The notes under the pieces were generated by a model. That model had not been told where the DNA came from. It saw only the letters and a program-made list of their open reading frames with translations, and ran no database searches. From positions 1 to 28,200 of the forward strand of contig JAKOGH010000178.1 of NCBI GenBank assembly GCA_024811115.1: a stretch of 28,200 nucleotides of DNA, written 5' to 3'. Positions 10,467 through 21,889 of the stretch are shown here, in pieces (the first letter of the stretch is position 1; each line of letters opens with the position of its first letter). The stretch comes from Terana coerulea. Taxonomy: Eukaryota > Basidiomycota > Agaricomycetes > Polyporales > Phanerochaetaceae. A program made the translations under genes and the position numbers.

Positions 10467-10985
10467 CTACTTGTGAGTAAGCTTGTACTTCTTTAATGCG
10501 CGCAATATTGTTTTGTGGTACTCATGGTCCTCACCCGAGCTGTAGTCCTCGTCCGGTAGGTCGATGCTGTATAGCTGCTTGCGCTTGTCCTTGTCAGCCT
10601 TGTATAACCGAATCAAGGTGCCTGACAGATTTCGCTGCAAGTTAGCTCTATGGATACTTTGCCTGAGTGCCAAGGAAGAGGCAAGACATCACTCACTTTG
10701 TATATATGTGTATGTTCGCAGCTGGAGCAGACACACAAAGTCACATTAACATGCAGCCAAAGAAGTATCCACTAACATATTCACCTTTCTCTGCTCCTCT
10801 TATAGCAGCGCCGACATCAGCAGGTACCTAGTTCATATCTGCAAATTCAAATACCTTCCACTTCTCCACAAAACGGCGGACTTCCAGTGTGAGCACATTG
10901 CAGTCGTTGTCAGCGGTCAGATCATCGCCACTGTCCTGGTACGACGCAGCTCTTCGTAGAAAAAACAGCCCTTCGAACGGCTTCT
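10467..10985 (-). other. Unrecognised possible coding fragment between copy 2 and RGS remnant 2
   Basis: An open frame at 10467-10673 encodes a charged C-terminal-looking segment rich in Lys, Asp and Glu (SGTLIRLYKADKDKRKQ; YSSGEDHEYHKTILRALK). Further upstream on the same strand, about 10845-10985 encodes another plausible stretch (SGDDLTADNDCNVLTLEVR) in a different frame, which an intron could join. I do not recognise the family, and no partner exists in the other modules. It may be a captured piece of another gene or chance. Confidence 0.3.
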
Positions 10986-11059
10986 ACTTCGCCTCCCAGT
11001 GAGGTTGCTGTGTCCCCAGCTATCGACGAAGCCAGCCATCGCCCGGCCGGCGGACTCGG

Positions 11060-11360
11060 CATCCTCCAATGTGCAATAATGCCGCCTGTAAAGATGGCTG
11101 GGTTGGGTGACGGGGACATCTTGCCCGATATGCCTATGGTGAGCACGGCAAGGTGCGTGGACGAGAGGTTGCATAGCGTGATATTGCCGTAGTGCATCGG
11201 CAAGGCGGATTGGTGGCCTGCCGCAGATACGCGCTCGCCCGTATCGTGTGCTGCCAACATATTGTCATCTTGCTGTTGGTATCACGTTTGAGCGTTGGGG
11301 CGGGATGGTTAGTAGGCAGCTGAGCGCTCGAAGGCGGGAAAGAGCGACAGAGGAAAGTAC
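11060..11360 (-). pseudogene. RGS-gene remnant 2
   Basis: The minus strand reads NITLCNLSSTHLAVL, then GKMSPSPNPAIF. This is collinear with the RGS gene at about 1330-1440, where the family reads ALRNLSLTHLTV, then GKMPPPPDPAVF. Farther upstream, around 11300-11360, a degenerate match to the exon before the 1460-1538 intron can still be followed. After about 11060 the RGS similarity is lost. No open frame spans it and neither RGS half is complete, so it cannot encode a working domain. Confidence 0.68.
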
Positions 11361-12044
11361 TTAGAAGAAAATATATGAAGGTCCTTGTCGGACAAAATAG
11401 TGGAATTGGGCGTCTGTGCACTCAAACTCGGACTGGGTGCATCAAATAGGGTTTATTAAAGTAAATTAACAGTAAATCTGCTTTATTTATGCTAAATCCT
11501 GGACTCATTCGTCATATCTCACTCTTGTTCTCATACTTGCGCTCTTTCTGTTCTTTCCTGTAAGGCTAATCGAGCTGAATATATGCTGATTTATATCTTT
11601 TACTGTGATTAGTGCCATTTTGTTCTCACGGGCGTCTTCCTTCGTTGGAGGCCGGGGCACGTGGCAAGCGGCTGCCAAAATGGGCGAAGAAACAAACAAA
11701 GGTGGGCCCTCAGATGAGTTACCATCAGCAAAAATTGTGAGAGTATCTGCCTGTGGTAATTCTTGATATAGATGGCAGTGTTAGCCAGCCAGATGTTCTT
11801 TATAGCGACTTCCAGTTCTACCGGCATATCCCGAGCGAGCTCGAGTTTCTGTAGATGCCGACGAGTGTCCGCGTAGACGCTGGCAAGTTTGTTACCTCCT
11901 ACCAGTCCCAGTTGCTATCCTCCTCATTAGGGCTCGTTAAGACTAATTATTTTTTTGATCACCCAGTTTACTCGATAATTCTCAGCACCAGCATTTTGAC
12001 CGCCATTGTCCCTCAAAATTGTCCCTCAAAAAATCGACTGTACG
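11361..12044. other. AT-rich spacer upstream of RGS remnant 2
   Basis: It occupies the position of the RGS promoter and 5' region in the duplicated module (compare 2329-3209) but is much more AT-rich and shows no clear alignment there. Small minus-strand open frames at 11505-11699 and 11609-11827 overlap each other and have no recognisable motifs. I see no RNA gene or mobile element. Confidence 0.4.
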
Positions 12045-13045
12045 CATGTCAGCGTCGAAGCGCGAGCGTGGGACAGTCTTCTGACATGCCCACTGCGCCG
12101 GGCCCAGTGAGTCTCTCTGTTCTCCGCCTGGACCTTTATCAGCTTCACCAAGCTTCACCTACAACAGCTCCTAAGATAACGACGCTAAAGGGACCATTGG
12201 GGAGAGCACTTACTCTTCCCACACCACACATGTTTACGGATACACCACAATTTCCAAGTTGCTGCATGGCTTAGGCACGACAGCAGCTCTTCTTCCTTGA
12301 AGGATCGCCGACAAGCTCAAGCTCTTGTGGTCAAAGCTCCGCATCCACGCCGCTGGCCTCCTGCTGCTGACTACGCCTGCGCTCAGTCTTCTATTTCACG
12401 CCGTCTCACTGCTGCGAAGGAATGGTTCACTGCCACTGGACGCCGGCCGCCCTTGCTGCCCTCGCCCTCTCCCACTGTTCCTCTAGAACAATGCCAAAAC
12501 TCTGCTGGGCTCGTTTATTGAGGCCTTTACCTCCTTCTGTTTTTAGTGCACAGCTTCGAAATCGGCACAAGGTTCCTGTCTGTGCAAACGACAATGGGCT
12601 TTCACAGACTTGGCACGCTGTCGGCCATGTATGCACCACCCCTACACATCAGTATCAACATGCTGAATGGGATTGAAACTGGACAGGCCATCAAAGCACT
12701 CTGGGGCCCTTGGACGTGGAACATCATATCTCGTCGCTGCACTGTCACCGAAGTTCAATGCATCAGGAAGGACTTTTGCAAAGTCAAGCTCAAGTGCAAG
12801 CCTATTTTGTGGCATTCGCGCAAAATTAGTTGGGCTTTGCACCACCTTGCGAAGCTGCTGGGCTCTTCGCCTGGCGAGGTTTTAGGAACTGGCACGGTGC
12901 GACCTGACGCATGTACCTTGCTCGCCGAGTGGCATCCAATGCTCCACAGCCGGGTCTATGTACATGGTCACTCCGTCTGTCAGAGTCTCGCTGCAAGCAT
13001 CTGGTCTTATTTACCAGCGTTGGAGCGTGTATTATGAGTTGTTGA
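12045..13045 (+). repeat. Duplicated intergenic block, copy B
   Basis: Same order and orientation as copy A (3210-4210): the CGAGCGTGGGACAGTC core near 12062, AGGATCGCCGACAAGCTCAA at 12299, the CTCTAGAACAATGCCAAAAC segment at 12481, and TTTTAGGAACTGGCACGG near 12880. Several short insertions and deletions destroy any shared reading frame, so the open frames 12297-12521 and 12546-13037 are not supported as genes. Confidence 0.75.
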
Positions 13046-13094
13046 CCTATACGTGCATTGTCTGATCTCGTGTTGGTTGCAGGTACATTGTTGC

Positions 13095-13720
13095 AATTAT
13101 TTTCGTAGTGTTCGTGTCTACACAAATGTAACTGAGCTTTGCACAACTCCTAGGCCTAATCTTGAATGCATACCTGTCCGGTCCAGCATTCCCGTCAGCC
13201 GGGCTGGTCGGGTACCGGAGTAAGCGGCGAGTGCGGACTCGTCAAGGATTCATTGAATTTTGTTCTCTTTTTCATCTTCTTGTGTATGCCTTAAACTCGC
13301 TCACACTTCTCTACCTTGCCTCCCTCGCCTCCGTCTTTCCATTCCACGTCATCGCGACTTTGTTTGTTTCTGCTGCATTGCCTTTTGCAGTTCTTCGGAA
13401 TGTTACAGCCTTCGTCCTATTATCCATGCTTTCGTCTCGTGTTTGTTTTCTGTCGCAGTTTGTTTCAGTTTGTCACGGTGTGTCGCTTCACGTGCTAGAT
13501 ACCTTACTTTCCTTGCCTACTGTCATTACTGTATATTATAGTCGCTACATTTGGGAACCAACATATGCTCTCGTTATTCCAATTCGCATAAATGTGCATT
13601 AGGTGTCGTGTTTCAGTCCAACCGAGGTCTACCCGTTCACGGTGAGCAAGGCTATCATAATCTTGCTCAGCTGCTGAGTCATATGCCTCCATTCAATGTA
13701 TGGCTACTACTCGCGTCATA
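13095..13720. repeat. 3' flank of transmembrane copy 3, paired with 9245-9800
   Basis: See 9245-9800 for the matched segments. Between about 13260 and 13560 the plus strand is T/C-rich and gives hydrophobic open frames (13162-13602, 13260-13541) that are not maintained in the paired copy, so I treat it as non-coding 3' flank. Confidence 0.55.
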
Positions 13721-16700
13721 GATTTAGTCCTCTTCTTCCTCCCTCTTCAACGTCAGCGTATAGCCTAGGGATCAAGAGGGTCTGCTGTTCAAGAGCCCTC
13801 CGCATCTTTTCGCGCACGCGCTCGTTCATGCGCATTTCAAACATGCCCGCCCGTGCGCGAGGGCGCCCACCGTTGGCCGTTCGAGCTCCTCGGGCGTGGC
13901 TTGTTGCCGAGCAGCCAGGTGAGCTGCAGAAGGCCGGCGCTGTCCATGAAGTCTTCGGAGCTGGCGGCAACAGGGGCTGCGCATGAAACCCAGCACGAAG
14001 ACAAGGAGCAGGGTTGACACCACGAGCCCTATGATTAGCTACAGTTGGAGTAAGCACAGAAAACTCTTTGAGATTTCGTCTACCTACAGGTAAAAGATTC
14101 AGCTACAAAACATGAAGGTTGAGCTGACTAGCTACCATTCAGGCATATAAGTATGACACACATCCAAGCGATTCATAACTTGAGGTATCATAATGATGGC
14201 TTCGCCCTTCGTTGGACTGGAGGCTCCGAGTGGGATTTCCATTGGCATCATACACCCCAGCGTGTTTATCCAAATAATTGAGATTGTTGCCTGATTGCAC
14301 TTGGTCTAGGACACACATGATGGGGCAGACGAGTGCTGCGTATCGTACCAATACATGGCTGCCAGAGCCTTTGCAATACTGTAATTTAAATCCACGTATG
14401 ACAGGTTGTTCGGAGCAGCAATGCTTCCATCTGTAATGCCAAGATCTTGCATCAAAAATCTACAAAGTGAGGGGCACATCAGTGTTGGCTCACGAGTATA
14501 GCTGGTGTCCAGCTATGACTATATCACAAAACTCTAATGCTCACCTGCTAGGAATGCTTTGAGGGGTTGGGGAGAGCAGGGGACTTTGAGTAAAGTGAGT
14601 AGAGGAGATATGAATCAACAATGTTGTTGAGTCTGGGGTATTAGCCCTCAGACCAGCCTCCTTATATACATGTGTAGAGGGACCCCAGACACTATCTAAG
14701 ACCTCCAATACCATGTGCTGACTGATACAGTCAGGTGATCCATGACTAAGGCTTCAGAGCATACCGCCGCTCTAACTCCCTTATCAGATCTGACCTAGCT
14801 ATCATGCTAACATCAACACTATCTAGATGTCCTAATCTAGCTACTGTACACTATCAGTACACGATGTCATAGTGACCTCATAGTGAGGTCATAGTCTAGA
14901 ATCCAGAACTGAGTCCATGATCCTATGTCTTTATGAGGCATATCCCTGATAACCATGCGTCCGTCGCATGGCCAACTGATCAGCATCTTGTAATGCTATT
15001 GTGACGACTGGGTAACATGTCCCGTGACTTGATGTTACACTCTAAGCGCTGTAAACTAGCGCTGAGGGAAATTTATGACAGACTAACATGTCAAATAATT
15101 GACAGCTGAGCATATCGCCAGTTGCTCTGCTCAGATTCTGGAATGTGGCTTGAACAGCGTCCATGGTAGTTCTATCGAGAGGAATGGGGCGTTGGGGCTC
15201 TTGAATACTGGAATGGCCAAAGTTCGACAGCACGTTGTATTAAAATAAGGTCTTGGGGACGGCGCGAGCACTGCACATAACATCGAGGATGGTAAAGATG
15301 ATGGTGAGCAGCACCTGAGAGGATGCAAATGCGTAAGGGATAGGTACAAGTATGTAAGTGACCTATATATGCTACGAGTGGTGTCCGGTGCAGTAAGCAT
15401 AGTAACGGTACCTTAATAACACTAAAATACCAAAATCTGACACGTTGAGCTGAGGCCCCTTGGTGACATACCAAGGGAGGGAAGCTGTATACAAAAGCCA
15501 TTTTAAATAACTTAGGTGACCCAAAAATCGGTGAGAAATGCTACGCACATTGAGGGAATCGATGATGGTGTCATAAATTATAATTGCTTTCAGGGCCTTC
15601 ACATGTGCCATTCGAGAGCAAACACTTGTCCCCTGCCTGCCTAAGCTGAGAGATTGGATGCCTGCTTTCAATAGAAACATTGACAGTGGAGTTGTGAGTG
15701 CTAAGACTGCATGCCAGGATCTGGACGGCATTGATGAAAACTGATAAGAAGACAAGGCTTATGAGCTCATGGAAGAAGGTGCCCATAGATATAGTACTTA
15801 TATCCCTGTATAGGTGAGACAAAGTTGCTTTGAAGTATTTGTGAGCTAATTGTGGTCCATGGTAATTGAGACCCCGAAGCATCTACAATAGGTATAGTTG
15901 AAGTTACGATGAGATCACTGGCCCAAGGAGTATCTTTTCCGAAGGCAAACTGGGGGAATGGCCAATGTTATGGATGTACTGCCTTGATCACAGATTGTAA
16001 GACATAAATACATTGATACCAGGGTACTCACTGGGCATATCAAAGTCAAGAATAGCCACTGGTGTAGTAGCATTCATTGACACTTGAAGCTCCTAGTAGC
16101 CTACAATTTGAGCTTTCAACTTGGAGGATAATTGATATGCTTTAGGCAACGGTTGGCAAAGCGCTTGAAAGGTGGAAGCATTTACTGTGGTAGTGCCGAC
16201 TGCAGATGGTATGTTGGGGATGATGTCATAAATCATGTCATTGTCCAGTCCAACTGTGGGAAATTGCCCATACACTGACAGAATATCATATAACATCAAT
16301 GACATTCCTCTATGATTTGGTAAGTAAGGGGGAACACCTCAAAGCCAGAGCGAGAATCACTTGCCCGGCATCGTCGTTTAGCCGGAATGGCCAGAGTCGT
16401 TGACTGCGTTGTGGCGACGGTAGCGTTGTACGCCACAACGTGGAACAAACTAGGAATTGTTATATGCAGCACCAAGACGCTAAGAAGATACAGCGTAACG
16501 TGCAGCACACCTAGCACTGCTGCAGGACATTTGATTTGTTGCCAGAGAGAAGAGCAGGCCGATGCCGGCGATCCGAGGCTCAACCAAGCCTGCGACGTGT
16601 CATGGATGGCAGTAAGGGACTGCGGGGTGTACAAGTCTCACCAAAGAGCACAGTGTTGTGTAGAGAGTACCAGCAGCGCGAGATAGACCTGCCACGTGTC

Positions 16701-16965
16701 ATGTGAGTGACAAATAGTTATGGGGAATTATGTCACTGACGGCACCGATGGTCTGCGAGACAAACGAGACCACCAGAGGAAGGCGTATACTCGCCGCTGT
16801 GTCGAGGTCGACTGAGATTGCATGCTCATAGTGATGTGAGTACACAACAAACAACGCTGACGTGTATGAGCAGAAGCCCGATGTGTAGCAAGATGCCCGT
16901 CCACTGGCAGCCGCGGAGTCCACTTCTTGTGGCAGCTTGTTTTGACGCAGCTAGTGGAAACGAAG
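13720..16965 (-). pseudogene. Transmembrane family, copy 3: full-length but disabled
   Basis: The 5' part (16742-16960) encodes a membrane helix and IRLPLVVSFVSQTIGA. Intron 16689-16740 joins this to VYLALLVLSTQ. Next come QSLTAIHDTSQAWLSLGS and GVLHVTLYLLSVLVLHITIP, then MLYDILSVYGQFPTVGL, INAVQILACSL and, near the end, a helix LIIGLVVSTLLLVFVLGFM plus AGMFEMRMNERVREKM. Disabling changes include TGA at 16638-16640 (copy 4 has CGA), TAG at 16093-16095, two frame changes in the last exon (about 13870-13980), and an insertion of roughly 550 bp at 14525-15080. The family signature DSAGLLQLTWLLGN survives only in a shifted frame. Confidence 0.78.
14525..15080. mobile_element. Insertion of about 550 bp in an exon of copy 3, type not determined
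   Basis: Copy 2 (10345-10460) and copy 4 (about 26740-26800) have continuous sequence where copy 3 is split. The inserted DNA has no coding potential. It contains TTATATAC near 14662 and a perfect hairpin, TGACCTCA-TAG-TGAGGTCA (14873-14891). CTCTAA occurs near both ends (about 14531 and 15037), and a TG...CA element between these would fit a solo LTR, but the boundaries do not coincide exactly with the homology breaks. Confidence 0.45.
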
Positions 16966-17599
16966 TCACCTTGGCGTATCCCACTTCATTATTCTATATG
17001 TCATGAAGCTGGAGTTTGGTCATTAGGTTAAAAGGTGTATGGGGCGTACCGGCTCGTGTTCAATGTGCTTAACAAGGCACCACTGCTGAGCTTATATAGC
17101 AAGGCCTAGTTCACATCAATAAGCTACCAAATGTCACCACAGTTTGTTTCTCACTGTTCGCGCTCTACATAAAGTGCACTATTTGCCACTTGCTATACAG
17201 CCGGCTAACCGATCTAGGAGGGATAGATAGCATCGCCCACAGTAAGATCATTACTACACTCAATGATACTATCATTGAATACTCAATAGCCCGAGCATGG
17301 TGGGCTTGATGATTTATTAAAACGCACCTGTTGTCTAGATCCTACATCCACAGAGAAGCGAATGTCTGACCAGATGCCGAGGTCGCATCAGCAGGTATGA
17401 TTGAACTATGGTCCGCTTGCAATGACAGTACGCTCAGAACACAGGCAAGAATACAGATGCAGATGGCGCACGGCGTAGTATGAGAAAACGTGAGTAGCAC
17501 TGTATCGGAGGCCTGAGGTGTAAGCAAACAGAGACGACGTACCATAGCTTCGACTCAATGCCGTCAATCAGGGAGCAAAGCTCAGACAGTCGTCAGCAT
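16966..17599. other. Spacer between transmembrane copy 3 and RGS remnant 3
   Basis: Mostly featureless. A minus-strand open frame at 17342-17545 encodes 67 residues with one hydrophobic stretch (ICICILACVLSVLSL) but has no partner in the other modules. A short inverted repeat TCAATGA...TCATTGA lies near 17260-17280. I cannot support a gene here. Confidence 0.4.
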
Positions 17600-17780
17600 T
17601 GCTTAATATGAGACAATGCCACCCGCGAGATGGCCGGATTACTGTAAGTGGCGGCGTTGGCCATTTGTATGGTGCAGGGCCTGTAGTGAGCGCGACAAGG
17701 TGTGTGAATCGCAACGCAGGGCCGTGACGCGTCATTGGCCTGGCCGATGTGATACTTGGAGTATGCGTCCGCAGGTTCTG
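17600..17780 (-). pseudogene. RGS-gene remnant 3
   Basis: A short nucleotide match to RGS remnant 2. GCCTGTAGTGAGCGCGACAA here aligns with GCCTATGGTGAGCACGGCAA near 11131, and AGATGGCCGGATT aligns with AGATGGCTGGGTT. The minus-strand reading ALRFTHLVALTTG recalls NLSLTHLTVGAGG of the RGS gene at 1330-1440. It is non-functional and very diverged. Its position directly before repeat copy C keeps the module order. Confidence 0.55.
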
Positions 17781-17879
17781 TTTTGCCGTCGGGGATTGCG
17801 GTCTGGCGTCACGGATGGAATGAATGTGGGTGGCAGAGGCGTGAAACAATGATGGCGCGTCACGACTACAGCGTGGTGC

Positions 17880-18285
17880 GTGCGAACACATCGAGCGTGA
17901 GACAGTCATGGGTGCACGTGCTACGCTTCTGATGCACCCACCGCGCTCAGACTTGCTCTCCGACGTCCGTCCCCCCTCCCTCCACGTGGATCCTCCTCTC
18001 TACCTTCCGCAGCTCCTGGGCCTCAACAGACAAAGTGGCAACACCATAAAGCCCTGAGAATACCCGCTTAACGCTGCACGCGTTTGGTCCCTGGATGCGC
18101 CACAATTTTGCTGCGTGTCGACTCGTCTGGGCCAAGAACAACAACAAGCTCTGTATGGCCTAAGCTCCACGTCTCGCCACTCCTGCACTCGTCCTTCCTG
18201 AAGGCCTGATGCAGATGCAGATGACTGTACCTTTGCACAACAGCTTTCATCTTGTGCAGTCTTGACCCTGCTGCAGGGGGATCAG
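17880..18285 (+). repeat. Duplicated intergenic block, copy C, cut by the retrotransposon
   Basis: It aligns with copy A from about 3235: ATCGAGCGTGAGACAGTC against GTCGAGCGTGGGACAGTC, then GATGCACCCACCGCGC against GACGCGCCCACCGCGC, then GGATGCGCCACAATTTTGCTGCGTG. The match ends exactly at the left LTR (18286), at the equivalent of about 3617 in copy A. The rest of the block does not reappear beyond the right LTR. Confidence 0.65.
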
Positions 18286-18603
18286 TGTCAACAACAACTA
18301 GTACAACTGAACCAGGTGCGACGCTCTCAACTGGGGACAGAAATAATGGTGCAGTCTCCAAGTAACTAGCTGGGGAACAGACTAGCTCGAGACTGGCTTT
18401 CTCTGTTGCAAACGGTAGCTACTTATACATGTGTAGTCCTAAACTGTACAGTACCACTCAGTATCCTTGTGTATATGCTAGAGCAGTCCAGAACAATAGA
18501 GAAATATATGGAAACTACGAGGATCGATGAAAGAACAATAGATAGGGGCAGAAGACAATGGAAATGAAAAGAATACCCTAGAGACGCCCAGAAGTTCATG
18601 ACA
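18286..18603 (-). repeat. 3' LTR of the chromovirus (318 bp)
   Basis: It starts TGTCA and ends TGACA on the plus strand, so it begins TG and ends CA on either strand with 5-bp inverted ends. Against the other LTR, 10 of 11 transitions have T or A here where the right copy has C or G. AGCTCGAGACT (18384-18394) and the TATA motif are preserved. Confidence 0.95.
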
Positions 18604-18606
18604 TAA

Positions 18607-18616
18607 CCTCCTTTTT
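18607..18616 (-). other. Polypurine tract of the chromovirus
   Basis: The minus strand reads AAAAAGGAGG, then TTA, then the 3' LTR start TGTCATG. A purine run at this place primes plus-strand DNA synthesis in LTR retrotransposons. Confidence 0.8.
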
Positions 18617-18769
18617 AAGGATCACGTCCGGCGGGATCTGTAGAACTCGGCATCTCAATCTGTACGACCTATTTCCCAATTGTATAGCCTGAAACCGATA
18701 TATCCAATGAACTGATTGGTGTTGGGTCGGAACGCGACAGAGGGAATTTAAATAGTCAAAGAACGAGAG

Positions 18770-20110
18770 GCGCCTGGTACGGCGCTTATAAAAGGCGTCG
18801 ATGAGATCCTGGCAGTGGATAAGGTTGAATTGGAGTTCCTATGTGTACTTGCGCGGACCGGTTTCATGCTTCCATAGAACTTTGTATTTGAGAATTTCTT
18901 TATCCAACTTAGCGTCCAGGATCTCTTTGACCTCATGTTCTTCTTGTCCGTCGATCACATTGGGTACTTTGGGTTCACGTGCCTGGGATTCAAAGGAGGG
19001 TTCTCGGAACGGTGAGAGCCACATCTCATTAACCGTGGGATAGATCTTTCTCCACGCTTTGGGGAGTTCAAGCTTGTAAGCGGAGGCGCTGTGTTTTTGT
19101 TTAACTTTGAACGGGCCGTAGCACTTGTTGTCGAGCTTCTTCATTAGGGCGATCGGTGGTGATATTGGTCCCTTCAAGCTATACGAGGTCTCCTGGCTTG
19201 TATTCACTTGTTTTCCCTTCCGGCCGGTCGTAGAAGCGCTTCATCGTCTCCTGTGCCTACCCAATGGCCACCTGCGTTTTCTTTTCGTGACTAATTTCAT
19301 TCAATCCACAAAGTCTCTTACGGTCTCCTTCTTACTCCGAGTAGGGTTCATTTCCTGAGTTAGGTGGTAACCCTTGTTGACGTAAGAATGGTGTTTGTTT
19401 GGTAGAGCTGTTGACTTTGTTGTTGTACGAGAATGATGCGAGGGGTAGCCACTCGGCCCAATCGGATTGTCGGTAGTTGATGAAGAGTCAGAGGTACTGT
19501 TCAACTTCAGCGTTAATCTGTTCCGTCTGACCATCGGTCTGCTGGATGATAGGCTATGAAGGCATTGGCTTCAATTCCCAGAGACTTATAGAGTTCAGAT
19601 ATGTACTGCTTCTTGAACTCTGCTCCTTGATCGCTAACAATCTTCCCGCAGGATGCCATGATGGGTGACAACATGGTCACACAGGATTTTGCTCCATCTT
19701 TGTGCGTTGAGCTCGATGGTGGAGGGAATGCAGATTATCTGTTTGGAGAACATACAGACAATCACGATGATGGCATCGTATCCTAGTGATGGGGGAGTGG
19801 ACCAATTTTGTCGACAGAGATGATCTTCCAGGGTTTGGAATGCAATTTTGTTCAGATGAAGCGAGCCGAGTTTGGATCCAGTGTGAACTTTTGTTTTCTG
19901 ACAGTTGACACATCCTTTGATGTACTTCCTAATGTCTCCGCGGATACGTGGCCACTAGTAGTTGGCGCGTGATCAACTCGTGGGTCTTGTGTTGGTCCGA
20001 ATGTCCGATGAGGTATGAGTTGTGGTAATGCTTGATGATCTGTTCGTGAAGTTTCCGGTGTAACGGAAACGTAGATGCGATCTTTCCAGGTAACCAATCC
20101 CTCTTCGTCC
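18770..20110 (-). pseudogene. Integrase and chromodomain region of pol
   Basis: Integrase inserts the cDNA; the chromodomain steers insertion toward marked chromatin. The region starts near 20097 (LVTWKDRIYV) and passes a degenerate zinc-binding part whose Cys pair survives at about 19912 (MCQLSENK frame). The catalytic core follows (VDKIGPLP at about 19800; VIVCMFSKQIICIP), in broken frames. NNKVNSSTKQTPF-type family sequence follows, then KCYGPFKVKQKHSASAYKLE near 19120. The chromodomain is at about 18970-18780 (HEVKEILDAKLDKE; ILKYKVLWKHE; HCQDLIDAFYKRR). A TAG at 18839-18841 replaces the family's conserved Trp (TGG). Further frame changes lie near 19550 and 19650. Confidence 0.85.
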
Positions 20111-20269
20111 TTCTTTCAGTCTGTCTTCTTCTTTGCTAACGCTATCGTAACTACTTTGTCCTTATTGGCTTTGTGCTTTTTAATATCTACAAGCCATTCT
20201 GTGGCTGGTCCGTTGAGCATGTGCTGATCTATACTACGTGAGGGATAGTTCACAAAAGTGTTCTGGTTT

Positions 20270-21740
20270 TAGTACTACAATGTCTGTGTTATCGACTTTT
20301 CCATTCTCATATCCAAACTGTCGCGAGAGTCCATCTGCCTTTCCGTTGATCCAACTAGGTTTGTGCTGAAGCAGGAAATGATACTCGGCAAGTTTGGCAC
20401 ACCATTGAGCTTGCCGTTGGTTCAGCTTCTGCAGCTTCTAGAAGTACTCCAAGTTCTTGTGATCTGTCCAGATCTCGAAGTCCTGCCGAGCGCCCATTAG
20501 GTACTGGCACCATTCGTCAAGTGCCGACATGATAGACATGAGTCCCTTATCGTAGATCTCGTAGTTGCGCTCGGTGGCTGTGAATGCTTTAGAGAGGAAT
20601 GCGACAGGCTTCCATTTGCCATCCTGGTGTTGTTCAAGGGTTGCACCGTAGGGCGAAGTCAGAAGCGTCAGCATTCAATTCGGAACTTGTCCTCACCCGT
20701 GGGCATTGCTAGGACTGGAGCAGAACAGATGCAGTTCTTGAGTTCTTCGAAGGCTTCAGCTTGCTTGGGGTTCCATACAAATGTGGCATTCGGTGAGGGA
20801 GGAGTGAGCGGCTTTGCGATCTTGCCGAAGTCTTTAATGAATTGCCGGTAGAAGTTAGTAAAGCCGAGGAACGCCTGAATGTCCTATTTGCACGTGGGCT
20901 TCGGCTATTTCCTAACGCCTTCTACTTTGACTGGATCCATCTGGACTTGTTCTTCGGATATGATCGTGCCGAGGTACTCAATCTCAAGCCGTTCGAATTC
21001 GCACTTCTCTGCCTTGAGGTACAACCGGTGTTCCCGCATCACGTCAGAACTTCGCTGCACAATGCGACGATGTTCTTCCAAATCCTTAGTATAGATCATG
21101 ATGTCGTCGTGTAGACCATCCGTGTTCTTCCTGGATTAGATCTCGGGAAGATGTTGTTTATCATTGTCTGGAATGTGGCTGGCGAATTGGTGAGACCGAA
21201 GAACATGACTAGGGGTTCGAAGAGTCAGCGGTTTGTGATGAACACTGCTTTCTCTTTGTCGCCTTCCTTAATCCGAATGTTGTTGTAACCCCATCTGACA
21301 TCTAACCGTGAAGTACTTGGACCCTTTGGCTTGTCTACCAGTTCCTGGGATCGAAGGAAGTGGGTAACGATTTTGATGGTTAAATCGTTAAGCTTGCGGT
21401 AGTCCTGTACTGGTCGGGCGAGCCATCTTTCTTTTGACAAAACGGAGCTGCCCAGGGTGACTTAGAAGGGCGGATACATCCGGATCGAAGGTTCTCTTCT
21501 AAGAAGTCACCCAGTGCTTTGTTCATTCAGTGTGTGAGGGGTACGATTTTCCTCCCACCGGCGTAGCGCCTGGCGTTAGCTCAATTGAGTGATCCCACGG
21601 GCGTCGTTCTGGCAGTGAATCGAAGTTTTCTTTGGCAAAGACGTCTTTGTACTCATGATAGTACTCAGAGGCGAGCCCCTCGAAGGGCCTCTCTGCTTTC
21701 CTAGCGTTTTCTTTGATTGCCAGATCCATAGCCATATTGG
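20270..21740 (-). pseudogene. Reverse transcriptase and RNase H region of pol
   Basis: The RT starts near 21700 (EYYHEYKDVFAKENFDSLP). It carries [14 protein letters not shown] (about 21410) and the first catalytic Asp in RLDVRWGYNNIRIKEGD (Asp at 21300-21302). The YxDD box reads Leu-His-Asp-Asp (DD at 21103-21108), so the Tyr is lost while both aspartates stay. EYLGTIISEEQVQMDPVK follows at about 20960. RNase H shows the typical WKPVAFLSKAFTATERNYEI (about 20600) and IWTDHKNLEYF, followed by a TAG at 20438-20440; KLQKLNQRQAQW resumes in the same frame. Frame changes at about 20680, 20890, 21190 and 21470 separate the open blocks. Confidence 0.9.
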
Positions 21741-21889
21741 TTTTAGCACGGATGTGAGCACCGCTTGTTGCGACGTAGCGCTGCCAGTCGAAAACGAAGA
21801 TTTGTTCCCCTCCTCAAGATGAGCCTCCGGATCATTTGGGATTTTGTGTTCGTTATCCTCAATGCCAATTAGGCATTGTACGTAATCAT

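Noticed and set aside
13162..13602. Hydrophobic plus-strand protein
   Set aside because: T/C-rich 3' flank of copy 3. The homologous stretch at 9480-9760 does not keep the frame.
14525..15080. Definite solo LTR
   Set aside because: TG...CA limits with a CTCTAA duplication are possible but do not match the homology breaks, and no internal partner is in the window.
18068..18361. Small protein starting Met-Glu-Thr-Ala-Pro, seen again at 25354-25545
   Set aside because: The shared start lies inside both LTRs and the two frames diverge at once outside them, so it is an LTR shadow.
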